In this document: piece by piece, positions 1-7,680 of the stretch
Layout of the letters: each line of letters opens with the position of its first letter
How positions within the stretch are numbered: position 1 is the stretch's first letter
From: Pedobacter sp. WC2423
Lineage (GTDB): Bacteria; Bacteroidota; Bacteroidia; Sphingobacteriales; Sphingobacteriaceae
Direction: 5' to 3'
DNA length: 64,000 nt
Assembly (NCBI RefSeq): GCF_040822065.1
Contig: NZ_CP162005.1
Span: 4,340,001-4,404,000, forward strand
The notes under the pieces: model-generated
Seen by the model: only the letters and a program-made list of their open reading frames with translations
Database searches by the model: none
What the model was told of the DNA's origin: nothing
Translations under genes and position numbers: made by a program

Positions 1-550
1 CTGCTACCGGCTGCTGCTGTTGTTGTGGTTCAACAACCTCTGTTGTACTGAAGTTTTGTTCAAAGGCGAAGAAATCTGAAGAAGCAATACTTTCAAAAAC
101 GAAATCATCTTCCAGAGAATTCCTGCGTTCAGGGGCCTCATTGGTGACTGCTGTTTCAGCATCCGGACCTGAATTTCTGAATGGGCGGTAATTGGTATGG
201 TCAACCTCAGCAATTTCTTCAAATACTTCTTCCAGCTCATCGAAACCTTCCTGTTCATTCTCTTCTCTGACCCCCGGGCATCCGTTGACAATCAAAAAGG
301 TGACTGGTGTAGTTTCTTTTTTAAACAAAAACTGGTGTAAAATAGAGCCGTTGGTATAAAGAGAAGCCTGAACAAGCTGATTCGTGCTTTTTGCCCTTTG
401 CAGATCGGCTTTGGCCAATAACAAATGCAGCGGCTGGTAGTAGGGATAAGTCTGTAACAAGCCGCTCAACATAGCCGTATGCTGCGGAGAAGCCTTTTGA
501 GGATCCGCAATTAATTCAGCAAGTTGTTGTTGTATGTCTTTATCCAGCAT
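1..550 (-). CDS. Hypothetical protein, N-terminal part (runs off the window)
   Basis: The reading frame opens with ATG at 550 (MLDKDIQQQLAEL) and stays open to base 1, giving about 183 residues with no stop, so the C-terminus lies outside the window. The first ~110 residues look helical and globular and include a PYYQPLHLLLAKADLQ stretch. From about residue 105 the chain is acidic and low in complexity, ending in a short glutamine run. There is no signal peptide or membrane segment. It is the last visible gene of the miaB operon, 56 bases after lptE. In related genomes an unknown gene like this sits between lptE and secG, but secG is not visible here. The function is unknown. Confidence 0.75.
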   Translation of the reverse strand, partial: MLDKDIQQQLAELIADPQKASPQHTAMLSGLLQTYPYYQPLHLLLAKADLQRAKSTNQLVQASLYTNGSILHQFLFKKETTPVTFLIVNGCPGVREENEQEGFDELEEVFEEIAEVDHTNYRPFRNSGPDAETAVTNEAPERRNSLEDDFVFESIASSDFFAFEQNFSTTEVVEPQQQQQPVA

Positions 551-606
551 GACGAGGCTAAGTTAACAATTGAAATTCATTTAATATACCGGTTTTTTCA
601 GCTCTT

Positions 607-1116
607 TTACCATTGCGCAAAAGCCCTGTTGAATATATCTTCAGTAAGCTGTGCGTTGATATCTTTATTTAACTGGAGCTGAACAGACTCCAGACTCTGA
701 CCTCTCATGTCGAAATCTTTAAACCGCTCAAATGATTCTTCAAAACTTTGTTTAGGATTAAGGTTGTTGGTGTATTTTACGCTTACTTTAATGGTTAGCC
801 TGTTTCCACCCGCACTTGGCGCATTGTTATTCTGAAGGGCGATAGGGCGGATGTCATAACCCGTAATCCTGCCTTCAAAAATTGCATCTGCATTACTCTG
901 GCTAACAATCAGACGGGTTTGATTCCGGATACGCAGTTTTAAAGCCTCTGTAAAATCTGCACTTAATGTCGGGATCACCAATGGCGCATTATTTTCAAAA
1001 TACGACACGGTTACCGTTTTCATCTCCGCAGGAATAGAGGCTCCGTTTAACTTTACTGAACACGAATTCACTAATGTTGCCAGCGGCAGCAGCAGCAATA
1101 AACAGATTCTTTTCAT
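607..1116 (-). CDS. lptE: LptE family LPS-assembly lipoprotein
   Basis: This 169-residue protein begins with a basic, hydrophobic signal ending in the lipobox LVNSC (Cys at residue 19), so it should be lipidated and kept in the outer membrane. The rest matches the LptE pattern: a short alpha/beta domain with phrases such as ADFTEALKLRIRNQTRL and a final TEDIFNRAFAQW. LptE plugs the LptD barrel that inserts lipopolysaccharide into the outer leaflet. It starts 3 bases after the stop of the sigma-54 activator, so the two are probably translationally coupled. The family assignment comes from length, lipobox and operon position; LptE proteins diverge strongly in sequence. Confidence 0.85.
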   Translation of the reverse strand: MKRICLLLLLPLATLVNSCSVKLNGASIPAEMKTVTVSYFENNAPLVIPTLSADFTEALKLRIRNQTRLIVSQSNADAIFEGRITGYDIRPIALQNNNAPSAGGNRLTIKVSVKYTNNLNPKQSFEESFERFKDFDMRGQSLESVQLQLNKDINAQLTEDIFNRAFAQW

Positions 1117-1119
1117 GAC

Positions 1120-2355
1120 CTAATTTAAATTGAGTTCTTTGATCTTTCTATATAGTGTACGTTCAGAAATTCCCAGTTCCTGAGCTGCGAACTTACGCTT
1201 GCCTTTATGTTTTTTCAGTGCTTTTTTGATTAAATCAGATTCCTTGTCAATCAAAGAAAGGGATTCTTCCACTTCTTCTGCATCATGGGTGTAGTTATAG
1301 TCTACAGGCGTATTCTGAGGAGATTTTTTAATCATGAAAGTAGAGTCATTGCTCACAGTCTGATCTACTTCCTGGTAAAGCTGGTTGATGTAGTGCGGGT
1401 TTTCCTCCATGATATGTGAAGTATTTCCACCACTCTGAATAATCTCGGCAACCAGTTTCTTCAAGTCCATCATGTCCTTTTTCATGTCGAAAAGAACTTT
1501 GTAAAGAATATCTCTTTCGGAAAAATCTTCTTTATTACTTCCGTTATTTAATGCCATTGGCAAATTGCTGCCTCCTTCATTCGGAATATAATTCAATAAA
1601 GCACCAGCAGTTACGTTCCGGTCTTTTTCCAGTACACAAATTTGTTCTGCAATGTTTTTAAGCTGTCTGACGTTTCCCGGCCAGCTGTAATTGCTCAGCA
1701 TTTGTATCGCATCTGGTTCCAGGTGGATACCCGGGCTGCGGTATTTATCACTGAAATCGGCAGAAAACTTTCTGAACAGCAAAAAGATGTCTTCTTTACG
1801 TTCATGTAAAGCAGGTATGCGCAATGGTACAGTATTTAAACGGTAATATAAATCCTCACGGAACTTACCGGATTTTACCCTGTTGTATACATCGACGTTT
1901 GTTGCTGCAATAATGCGGACGTCAGTTTTCTGTACTTTGGAAGAACCTACACGCAGGTATTCTCCGCTTTCCAGTATTCTTAATAAACGGGCCTGTGTAC
2001 CTAAAGGTAATTCAGCAACCTCATCCAAAAAGATCGTTCCTCCGTTTGCCACTTCAAAATATCCTTTACGTGCTTCGTGAGCACCGGTAAAAGAGCCTTT
2101 CTCATGTCCGAATAATTCTGAATCTATTGTGCCTTCTGGAATTGCACCACAGTTTACGGCAATAAAAGCACCGTGTTTACGGGTACTCATCTGGTGGATA
2201 ATGTGTGAAAATACTTCTTTTCCACTACCACTTTCCCCAGTAATCAATACTGACATATCCGTTGGCGCTACCTGCCTGGCAATATCTATAGCACGGTTTA
2301 AAAGTGGAGAACCACCAATAATCCCAAATCGGTTTTTAATATCTTGTACGTCCAA
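1120..2355 (-). CDS. Sigma-54-dependent transcriptional activator without receiver domain
   Basis: This 411-residue AAA+ activator works with RpoN. The Walker A motif GESGSGKE is at about residues 40-47, the sigma-54 contact loop GSFTGA at 87-92 and Walker B GTIFLDE at 106-112. A variable linker covers about 270-370. The C-terminal Fis-type helix-turn-helix contains KFAAQELGISERTLYRKIKE. The ATPase domain starts almost at residue 1, so there is no response-regulator receiver or other sensor; control must come from partners, expression level or the linker. It lies between miaB and lptE in one operon, an arrangement I recall as common in Bacteroidota. The targets cannot be read from this window. 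Confidence 0.93.
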   Translation of the reverse strand: MDVQDIKNRFGIIGGSPLLNRAIDIARQVAPTDMSVLITGESGSGKEVFSHIIHQMSTRKHGAFIAVNCGAIPEGTIDSELFGHEKGSFTGAHEARKGYFEVANGGTIFLDEVAELPLGTQARLLRILESGEYLRVGSSKVQKTDVRIIAATNVDVYNRVKSGKFREDLYYRLNTVPLRIPALHERKEDIFLLFRKFSADFSDKYRSPGIHLEPDAIQMLSNYSWPGNVRQLKNIAEQICVLEKDRNVTAGALLNYIPNEGGSNLPMALNNGSNKEDFSERDILYKVLFDMKKDMMDLKKLVAEIIQSGGNTSHIMEENPHYINQLYQEVDQTVSNDSTFMIKKSPQNTPVDYNYTHDAEEVEESLSLIDKESDLIKKALKKHKGKRKFAAQELGISERTLYRKIKELNLN

Positions 2356-2391
2356 AATAATTATATTTAAATGCTCACTGGAGTATATTTT

Positions 2392-3825
2392 TTAAGCTGT
2401 AATTCTGCCCAGCAGAGTCGCTGATGTACAACGCTCAATAATGACATTTACGTATTGCCCTGGCTTCACATTTTCTACTGCCGGGAATACGATCATCGCA
2501 TTCTGGTCATTTCTTCCGCAAAGGTCTTTATCAGACTTTTTAGAGAAACCTTCTACTAAGATACGGACTGTTTTTCCTACAGATTTCTCTAATCTGTAAT
2601 GAGAAGTAGTTTGCTGTTTTAATAAGATTTCCTGTAAACGGCGTTTTTTTACGTCTTCCGGAATATCATCATCCAGTTTTCTTGCAGCCATTGTTCCTGG
2701 TCTTTCTGAATAACTGAAGCAGAATGCGAAGTCATAACCCACATAATCCATCATGCTTAAGGTTTCCTGATGTTCTTCTTCAGTTTCAGTGCAGAAACCA
2801 GCAATAATATCTGTAGAGATCGCGCAATCAGGAATGATATTTCTGATGGCATCAATCCGGTTGATATACCATTCGCGGGTATAAGTACGGTTCATCAGGT
2901 CCAATACCCTGCTGCTTCCTGATTGTACAGGTAAGTGGATATTGTTGCAGATGTTATCATATTTTTGAATCGTATGCAGTACTTCGTCTGTAATATCTTT
3001 TGGATGTGAAGTCGAGAAACGGACACGTAATTCAGGGCTGATCAATGCTACTTTTTCCAGTAACTGGGCAAAGTTGACCATGATCTCAGCGCCATCTTCT
3101 GCTTCCGCTGTACCTTTCCACTTGTAAGAATCTACATTCTGTCCAAGCAGCGTAACTTCTTTATAACCGCGGTCATGTAAATCCTGCGCTTCAGTAAGAA
3201 TAGAATGCGGATCACGACTGCGTTCACGTCCTCTTGTAAAAGGCACTACGCAGAAAGAGCACATATTATCACAACCACGCATAATGGAAATGAAAGCAGT
3301 AATTCCATTCCCGTTCAGGCGGACCGGACTAATATCTGCGTAAGTTTCTTCTCTGGATAGTAAAACGTTAATTGCTTTCTGACCATCACCCACCTGTTCT
3401 ATCAGTTGTGGCAAGTCACGGTAAGCATCAGGTCCGACAACCAGATCTACCAATTTTTCTTCTTCAAGGAATTTAGATTTCAAACGTTCTGCCATGCAGC
3501 CTAAAACCCCGACAATCAGTTTAGGATTTTTACGTTTTTCTATACCAAACTGCGATAACCGGTTGCGGACACGCTGTTCTGCATTTTCCCTGATTGAGCA
3601 GGTATTGATAAAAATTGCATCGGCTTCCTGATAGTTACCTGTGGTCTGAAAACCCTGATCTAACAGGATAGAGGCAACAATTTCACTATCAGCGAAGTTC
3701 ATCTGGCAACCATAACTTTCAATGTATAGCTTCCTCGCATTAAGCAGTTTTGGGGCATCAACAATCAGAGCTTCACCCTGGCGCCCTTCATCATGTGTTT
3801 TGTCTGTTAGCTGTAAATCGATCAT
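2392..3825 (-). CDS. miaB: tRNA-2-methylthio-N6-dimethylallyladenosine synthase
   Basis: MiaB is a radical-SAM methylthiotransferase that converts i6A37 to ms2i6A37 in tRNAs reading UNN codons. The 477-residue protein has the full architecture. An N-terminal UPF0004 domain has three cluster cysteines, C40 (YGCQMNF), C76 (NTCSIRE) and C110 (LGCMAER). The radical-SAM motif has C185, C189 and C192 (RGCDNMCSFC), followed by the FTRGRERSR segment typical of MiaB. A C-terminal TRAM domain ends near VIIERCTSATLLGRI. It is the first gene of the operon, with 36 bases before the next start, and a good promoter lies just upstream at 3850-3881. Confidence 0.97.
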   Translation of the reverse strand: MIDLQLTDKTHDEGRQGEALIVDAPKLLNARKLYIESYGCQMNFADSEIVASILLDQGFQTTGNYQEADAIFINTCSIRENAEQRVRNRLSQFGIEKRKNPKLIVGVLGCMAERLKSKFLEEEKLVDLVVGPDAYRDLPQLIEQVGDGQKAINVLLSREETYADISPVRLNGNGITAFISIMRGCDNMCSFCVVPFTRGRERSRDPHSILTEAQDLHDRGYKEVTLLGQNVDSYKWKGTAEAEDGAEIMVNFAQLLEKVALISPELRVRFSTSHPKDITDEVLHTIQKYDNICNNIHLPVQSGSSRVLDLMNRTYTREWYINRIDAIRNIIPDCAISTDIIAGFCTETEEEHQETLSMMDYVGYDFAFCFSYSERPGTMAARKLDDDIPEDVKKRRLQEILLKQQTTSHYRLEKSVGKTVRILVEGFSKKSDKDLCGRNDQNAMIVFPAVENVKPGQYVNVIIERCTSATLLGRITA

Positions 3826-3849
3826 AAATGAGTAACATTCTTAAAGGGA

Positions 3850-3881
3850 CAAAACTACTAAATTTAATTTGTAAATGACAA
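3850..3881 (-). promoter_or_regulatory. Predicted Bacteroidota promoter of the miaB operon
   Basis: Read on the minus strand, TTTG (TTG complement at 3879-3881) is followed after 21 bases by TAGTTTTG (complement at 3850-3857). This matches the Bacteroidota housekeeping pattern TTG ... TAnnTTTG. The -7 element ends 24 bases before the miaB ATG, which gives a leader of roughly 18-20 bases. Confidence 0.7.
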
Positions 3882-4009
3882 ATTGGCAGCATTTAAAAGT
3901 GAGGTTCAATTTGATATTTACCCCTTTTAGACGCTATGCTGACATTCAGCGTTTCAAATATCAAAAACATTATAAGCTGATTACTGTAATATTAGTTAAA
4001 TAAAGAAAT

Positions 4010-5788
4010 ATGACAGACCATGCACCGGGGAAGAAGAAAATATGGAAATGGCTCGCAGGAGTGCTTTTAGCCCTGATCATTATCCTGGGTTGTGCTTCGT
4101 TTTATATCAGCATACAATGGAAGCCATTGCTGACTAAAAAGATAAAAGAGGTAGTGGCTAATGGATCTGCAGATCTTTATCATATTGATTTTAAGGATAT
4201 CCACCTGAACCTCCTTACCGGAAGTGTAAGTGTTGACAGTATTTTGCTATCGCCGGATACTGCAGTTTTTAACGCAAGAAAGAAATTAGGGAATGCACCT
4301 ACGCACTTATTCCAGGTCAGGCTGGCGCGTTTAAGATTGCGTAACATTGGAATATTTAAAGTCTGGCTTCATAAAAAGATAGCGATGAATGATATTATTC
4401 TGGAGAATCCTTCGATTAATATGATTTATAATAAAGTTGATAAAAAACCTGATACTGTTAAAAAAGATAAACGCAGCCTTTATGAACTGATCTCAAAAAC
4501 GCTGGCAGCTGTTCATATCAGAGGAATAAAAATTGCAGATGCTGACTTTGATTATATCAATGGGGCAGATGGCCGTTTATTGAATTCGGTGAAACATCTG
4601 ACTATACAGATCAGGGATTTTAAGCTGGATGAGACTACTGAAAAAGATACAACACGGTTTTATTATGCAAAAGATGTGTCATTTGAACTGGCAGGTTATC
4701 ATTCTTTAACGAAGGACAAGCTTTACAAAATGAAAATAGATACGATAACGGGATCTGCAACAGGCCGGACTATCCGGCTCAAAGGTTTTAAGATGATCCC
4801 GATGTATCCTGATCTGGCTTTCAGCAGGAAGCTTAAAGTTCAGAAGGACCGGTATGATCTGGTTTTTGGCGAAATTGATTTTAAAGGGATTGATTTTGTG
4901 AAATTTAATACCGACCGGGTAATCCATGCAGAGCGTTTAAAAATCGGGCAGACGATAGCCAGAATTTTTATGAACCGGGAGATGCCGCCGGGTTCGGCAA
5001 ACAAAGGAAATAATTTTCCGCATATGGCTTTACAGCGGTTACCTTTACCAATTACGATTGACACGCTGAAATTAAATAAGGTGAGTGTTGCCTACACAGA
5101 ATACAATCCGATGTCGCAACAGCGTGGAACGGTAAATATTGACCAGTTGAGCGGGCAGGTGCTGAATGTAACGAATGACTCTTCTTCGCTGGCCAGGAAT
5201 CATTTTGCTGTCGCTGATTTAAACGCCCTGGTGATTAAGGCAGCACGGCTGGATATTGTAATTAAGTTTAATTTGCTGGCTAAAAATGGCGCTTTTTCTT
5301 TTAAAGGACATATTGGAAAGCTGGATATGGTGAAGTTAAATCCACTTGCCCGGCCATTGGGGATGGTAGAAATTGAGACCGGGCAGATACAAAAGATAGA
5401 TTTTGAGGTTCAGGCGAATGAAAAGGGGTCTGACGGGACGATGCAGTTGTATTATAATCAGCTGAAAGTGAAATTACTGAAAGAGGGGGAAAATGGAAAG
5501 CCTGTTCAGAAGAAGGGATTTCTTTCATTCTTAGCCAACACATTGATTATTAAGGATGAAAATCCAGCTAAGAATGGTGATTTAAGAACGGCTAAGATTC
5601 ATTTTGAGCGGCCTCCGGGTGCTTCGTTTTTTAACTTGTTATGGAAAAGTGTCTTTGTGGGCATGCGGGAAACCATCGGATTGGGAATTATCCCGATGCA
5701 GAGTCCGGAAAAAAGCAGGAAAGAAGTGGTGAAGAAGTTGAAGGAGCGTCAGCTAAAAAAGGCAGAAAGAATTAACGGGAACAGGTAA
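4010..5788 (+). CDS. AsmA-like / DUF748-like membrane-anchored protein (first of two paralogs)
   Basis: The 592-residue product has a short basic N-terminus and one transmembrane helix (about 14-32, WLAGVLLALIIILGCASFYI). A long beta-rich region typical of AsmA-like proteins of the cell envelope follows. The C-terminal tail is strongly basic (KSRKEVVKKLKERQLKK). Residues about 425-560 (NGAFSFKGHIGKLD, LARPLGMVEI, FLSFLANTLIIKDENP, SFFNLLWKS) line up block by block with the next gene, so the two are paralogs of nearly equal length (592 and 593). AsmA-like proteins are linked to outer-membrane lipid homeostasis, but the function here is inferred only from fold. The two genes are 58 bases apart and probably co-transcribed. 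Confidence 0.75.
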   Translation: MTDHAPGKKKIWKWLAGVLLALIIILGCASFYISIQWKPLLTKKIKEVVANGSADLYHIDFKDIHLNLLTGSVSVDSILLSPDTAVFNARKKLGNAPTHLFQVRLARLRLRNIGIFKVWLHKKIAMNDIILENPSINMIYNKVDKKPDTVKKDKRSLYELISKTLAAVHIRGIKIADADFDYINGADGRLLNSVKHLTIQIRDFKLDETTEKDTTRFYYAKDVSFELAGYHSLTKDKLYKMKIDTITGSATGRTIRLKGFKMIPMYPDLAFSRKLKVQKDRYDLVFGEIDFKGIDFVKFNTDRVIHAERLKIGQTIARIFMNREMPPGSANKGNNFPHMALQRLPLPITIDTLKLNKVSVAYTEYNPMSQQRGTVNIDQLSGQVLNVTNDSSSLARNHFAVADLNALVIKAARLDIVIKFNLLAKNGAFSFKGHIGKLDMVKLNPLARPLGMVEIETGQIQKIDFEVQANEKGSDGTMQLYYNQLKVKLLKEGENGKPVQKKGFLSFLANTLIIKDENPAKNGDLRTAKIHFERPPGASFFNLLWKSVFVGMRETIGLGIIPMQSPEKSRKEVVKKLKERQLKKAERINGNR

Positions 5789-5846
5789 TTGACTGGTTTT
5801 TATTTTCTTAAAAACGTATATTGTAATTTTTAGACGCTGGTTAGGC

Positions 5847-7628
5847 ATGAGGAGAAAAACCCGAAAAACATTTACTGTAATTAAATGGGTTGCCGCTGTC
5901 ATGTTTCTGTTGTTTGTAGCGGCAGATGCGATGTCATGGTACCTTAGCGTAAAGCTAAGGCCTGTTATTATGAAGGAACTGAAGGATTTGGTACTGAATT
6001 CTACGGATAGCTTATATCGTATTGAATTTTCTACGGTAAATACCAATTTCCTGCTGGGGAATGCTTCTGTCAGTAATGTGAAGATTATTCCCGATACCAC
6101 TATTTTTAATAAGCTGATCAAGCTTAAACGGGCACCGAATAATATTTATGAGGTTAGCCTGAAAAAACTGACCATCCGCAATTTTCATCCGTTCAGTATT
6201 TACAAAAATAAAGAGCTGAGTGTAGGGCAGCTATTGTTTGAGCATCCTAAAGTAGTCATGATCAACCGGCAGTTTGACTTCAATGAGAACCGCCCTCCAA
6301 GGCCTAATAAATCTCCTTATGAATATATCTCGAAGTTTTTAAAGCTGGTGCGTGTAAACACGGTCAGTTTAAAGGATGTAAGCTTCAAGTATATCAATAA
6401 AAATTTGCCTGTACCGGAAATTGATTCTCTGGATAAACTGGATATTACGTTAAAAGATTGGTTGATTGATGCAAAGTCGGCTACTGATCCTACCCGGATT
6501 TATCTGTTAAAAGATGTATTAATCAGTTTGAATGATTATCAATTCGCTACGCCTGATAGTTTGTATCATATACAGTTGAATGAGTTCTCTTTTGCCGCTT
6601 CGACCGGGAAGTTGAATGTGAAGAAGTTTGCGGTAGTACCACGGTATTCGGAAATGGATTTTGGCCGTAAGGTTGGTTTTTCCAAAGAGCGGTTCAGTAT
6701 TCAGCTGAGTGATATTAGTTTGAGTGGAATCGATTTGCCGCTTTATATCAAAAAGCAGGAGCTTGCGGCACAGGAGATGAATATTACCAATGGTTTTGTG
6801 TCTGTGTTCAATAACAATGCATTGCCATCGCAGGGGATAGAGCGGGTCGGGAAATTTCCACATCAGCTCTTGCAGCTGGTTAAGGCGCAGTTAACGGTGA
6901 AGAAGTTGAATCTGAGTGATGTGGATATTAGCTATGCGGAGTTTGATAGTGATAGCAAGCAGAAGGGCAGGATTACTTTCGAGAAGACTTCAGGAACAAT
7001 TTTAAATGTAACCAACCAGGAGAAGGTAAAAGCTAAGCACCCTTTTATGCTGGCTAATCTGAATACGTATATGATGGGACAAGGAAAGCTGATGGTCAAC
7101 TTTAAGTTTGATCTGAATGCTAAGAATGGTGCCTTTTCTTATCAGGGGGAGCTGGGAGCTATGGATGGAGGATTTTTGAACAGGATTACCAAGCCTCTGG
7201 GGATGTTGCAGGTGAACAGTGGCCTGGTGAAAAAATTAAGTTTTAATGTGGTGGCTGATGAGGCAAAGGCAAGCGGTGAGCTGAGTTTCCGGTATAAGGA
7301 TTTGTCAATTGGCCTGATGAAGAAGGTGGAGGGGAAAAACAGGCTTGTCAAACTGGGGTTGTTTTCTATGCTGGCAAATTCATTGGTGATCAGGCCTGAT
7401 AATCCGGATGACAAGGGTAAGATGGTTGGAGCTTCCATCTATTTTCAGCGGGATCCGAAGATTTCTTTTTTTAGTTTTATCTGGAAAACGTTATTACAGG
7501 GAATTAAATATACGGTTGGGTTAACGCCAGAGAAACAGGCGGAGATTGATGCGCAGATTGCTAAGTTTGAGAAAATGAAAAGTGATAGGGAGCAGCGGAG
7601 AGAGGCTCGCCGGAGAAGAAAAAAATAA
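5847..7628 (+). CDS. AsmA-like / DUF748-like membrane-anchored protein (second paralog)
   Basis: This 593-residue protein has one N-terminal transmembrane segment (about 12-30, VIKWVAAVMFLLFVAADAM) and the same arrangement as its upstream neighbour. Shared C-terminal landmarks are NGAFSYQGELGAMD, KPLGMLQVNSG, LFSMLANSLVIRPDNP and SFFSFIWKTLLQG. The tail is extremely basic and ends in REARRRRKK. The start ATG at 5847 gives a normal positively charged membrane anchor. The pair probably arose by tandem duplication followed by extensive divergence. A transcription terminator begins at its stop codon. Confidence 0.75.
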   Translation: MRRKTRKTFTVIKWVAAVMFLLFVAADAMSWYLSVKLRPVIMKELKDLVLNSTDSLYRIEFSTVNTNFLLGNASVSNVKIIPDTTIFNKLIKLKRAPNNIYEVSLKKLTIRNFHPFSIYKNKELSVGQLLFEHPKVVMINRQFDFNENRPPRPNKSPYEYISKFLKLVRVNTVSLKDVSFKYINKNLPVPEIDSLDKLDITLKDWLIDAKSATDPTRIYLLKDVLISLNDYQFATPDSLYHIQLNEFSFAASTGKLNVKKFAVVPRYSEMDFGRKVGFSKERFSIQLSDISLSGIDLPLYIKKQELAAQEMNITNGFVSVFNNNALPSQGIERVGKFPHQLLQLVKAQLTVKKLNLSDVDISYAEFDSDSKQKGRITFEKTSGTILNVTNQEKVKAKHPFMLANLNTYMMGQGKLMVNFKFDLNAKNGAFSYQGELGAMDGGFLNRITKPLGMLQVNSGLVKKLSFNVVADEAKASGELSFRYKDLSIGLMKKVEGKNRLVKLGLFSMLANSLVIRPDNPDDKGKMVGASIYFQRDPKISFFSFIWKTLLQGIKYTVGLTPEKQAEIDAQIAKFEKMKSDREQRREARRRRKK

Positions 7629-7660
7629 GGCTGAACAACTTCATAGTCGTTCAGCCTTTT
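7627..7660. terminator. Bidirectional terminator between convergent genes
   Basis: Inverted repeat AAGGCTGAAC (7627-7636) and GTTCAGCCTT (7649-7658) with a 12-base loop. It is followed by TTTT on the plus strand and flanked by an A-rich stretch that gives Ts on the minus strand. It lies between the stops of the AsmA-like gene (plus) and the peptidase gene (minus). Confidence 0.85.
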
Positions 7661-7680
7661 CTGGTTTAAAGCGCTTATTT

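Noticed and set aside
4..291. A 95-codon frame on the minus strand at the left edge
   Set aside because: A different minus-strand frame from 550 to base 1 reads through without a stop and fits the operon. The 95-codon frame is a shadow of it.
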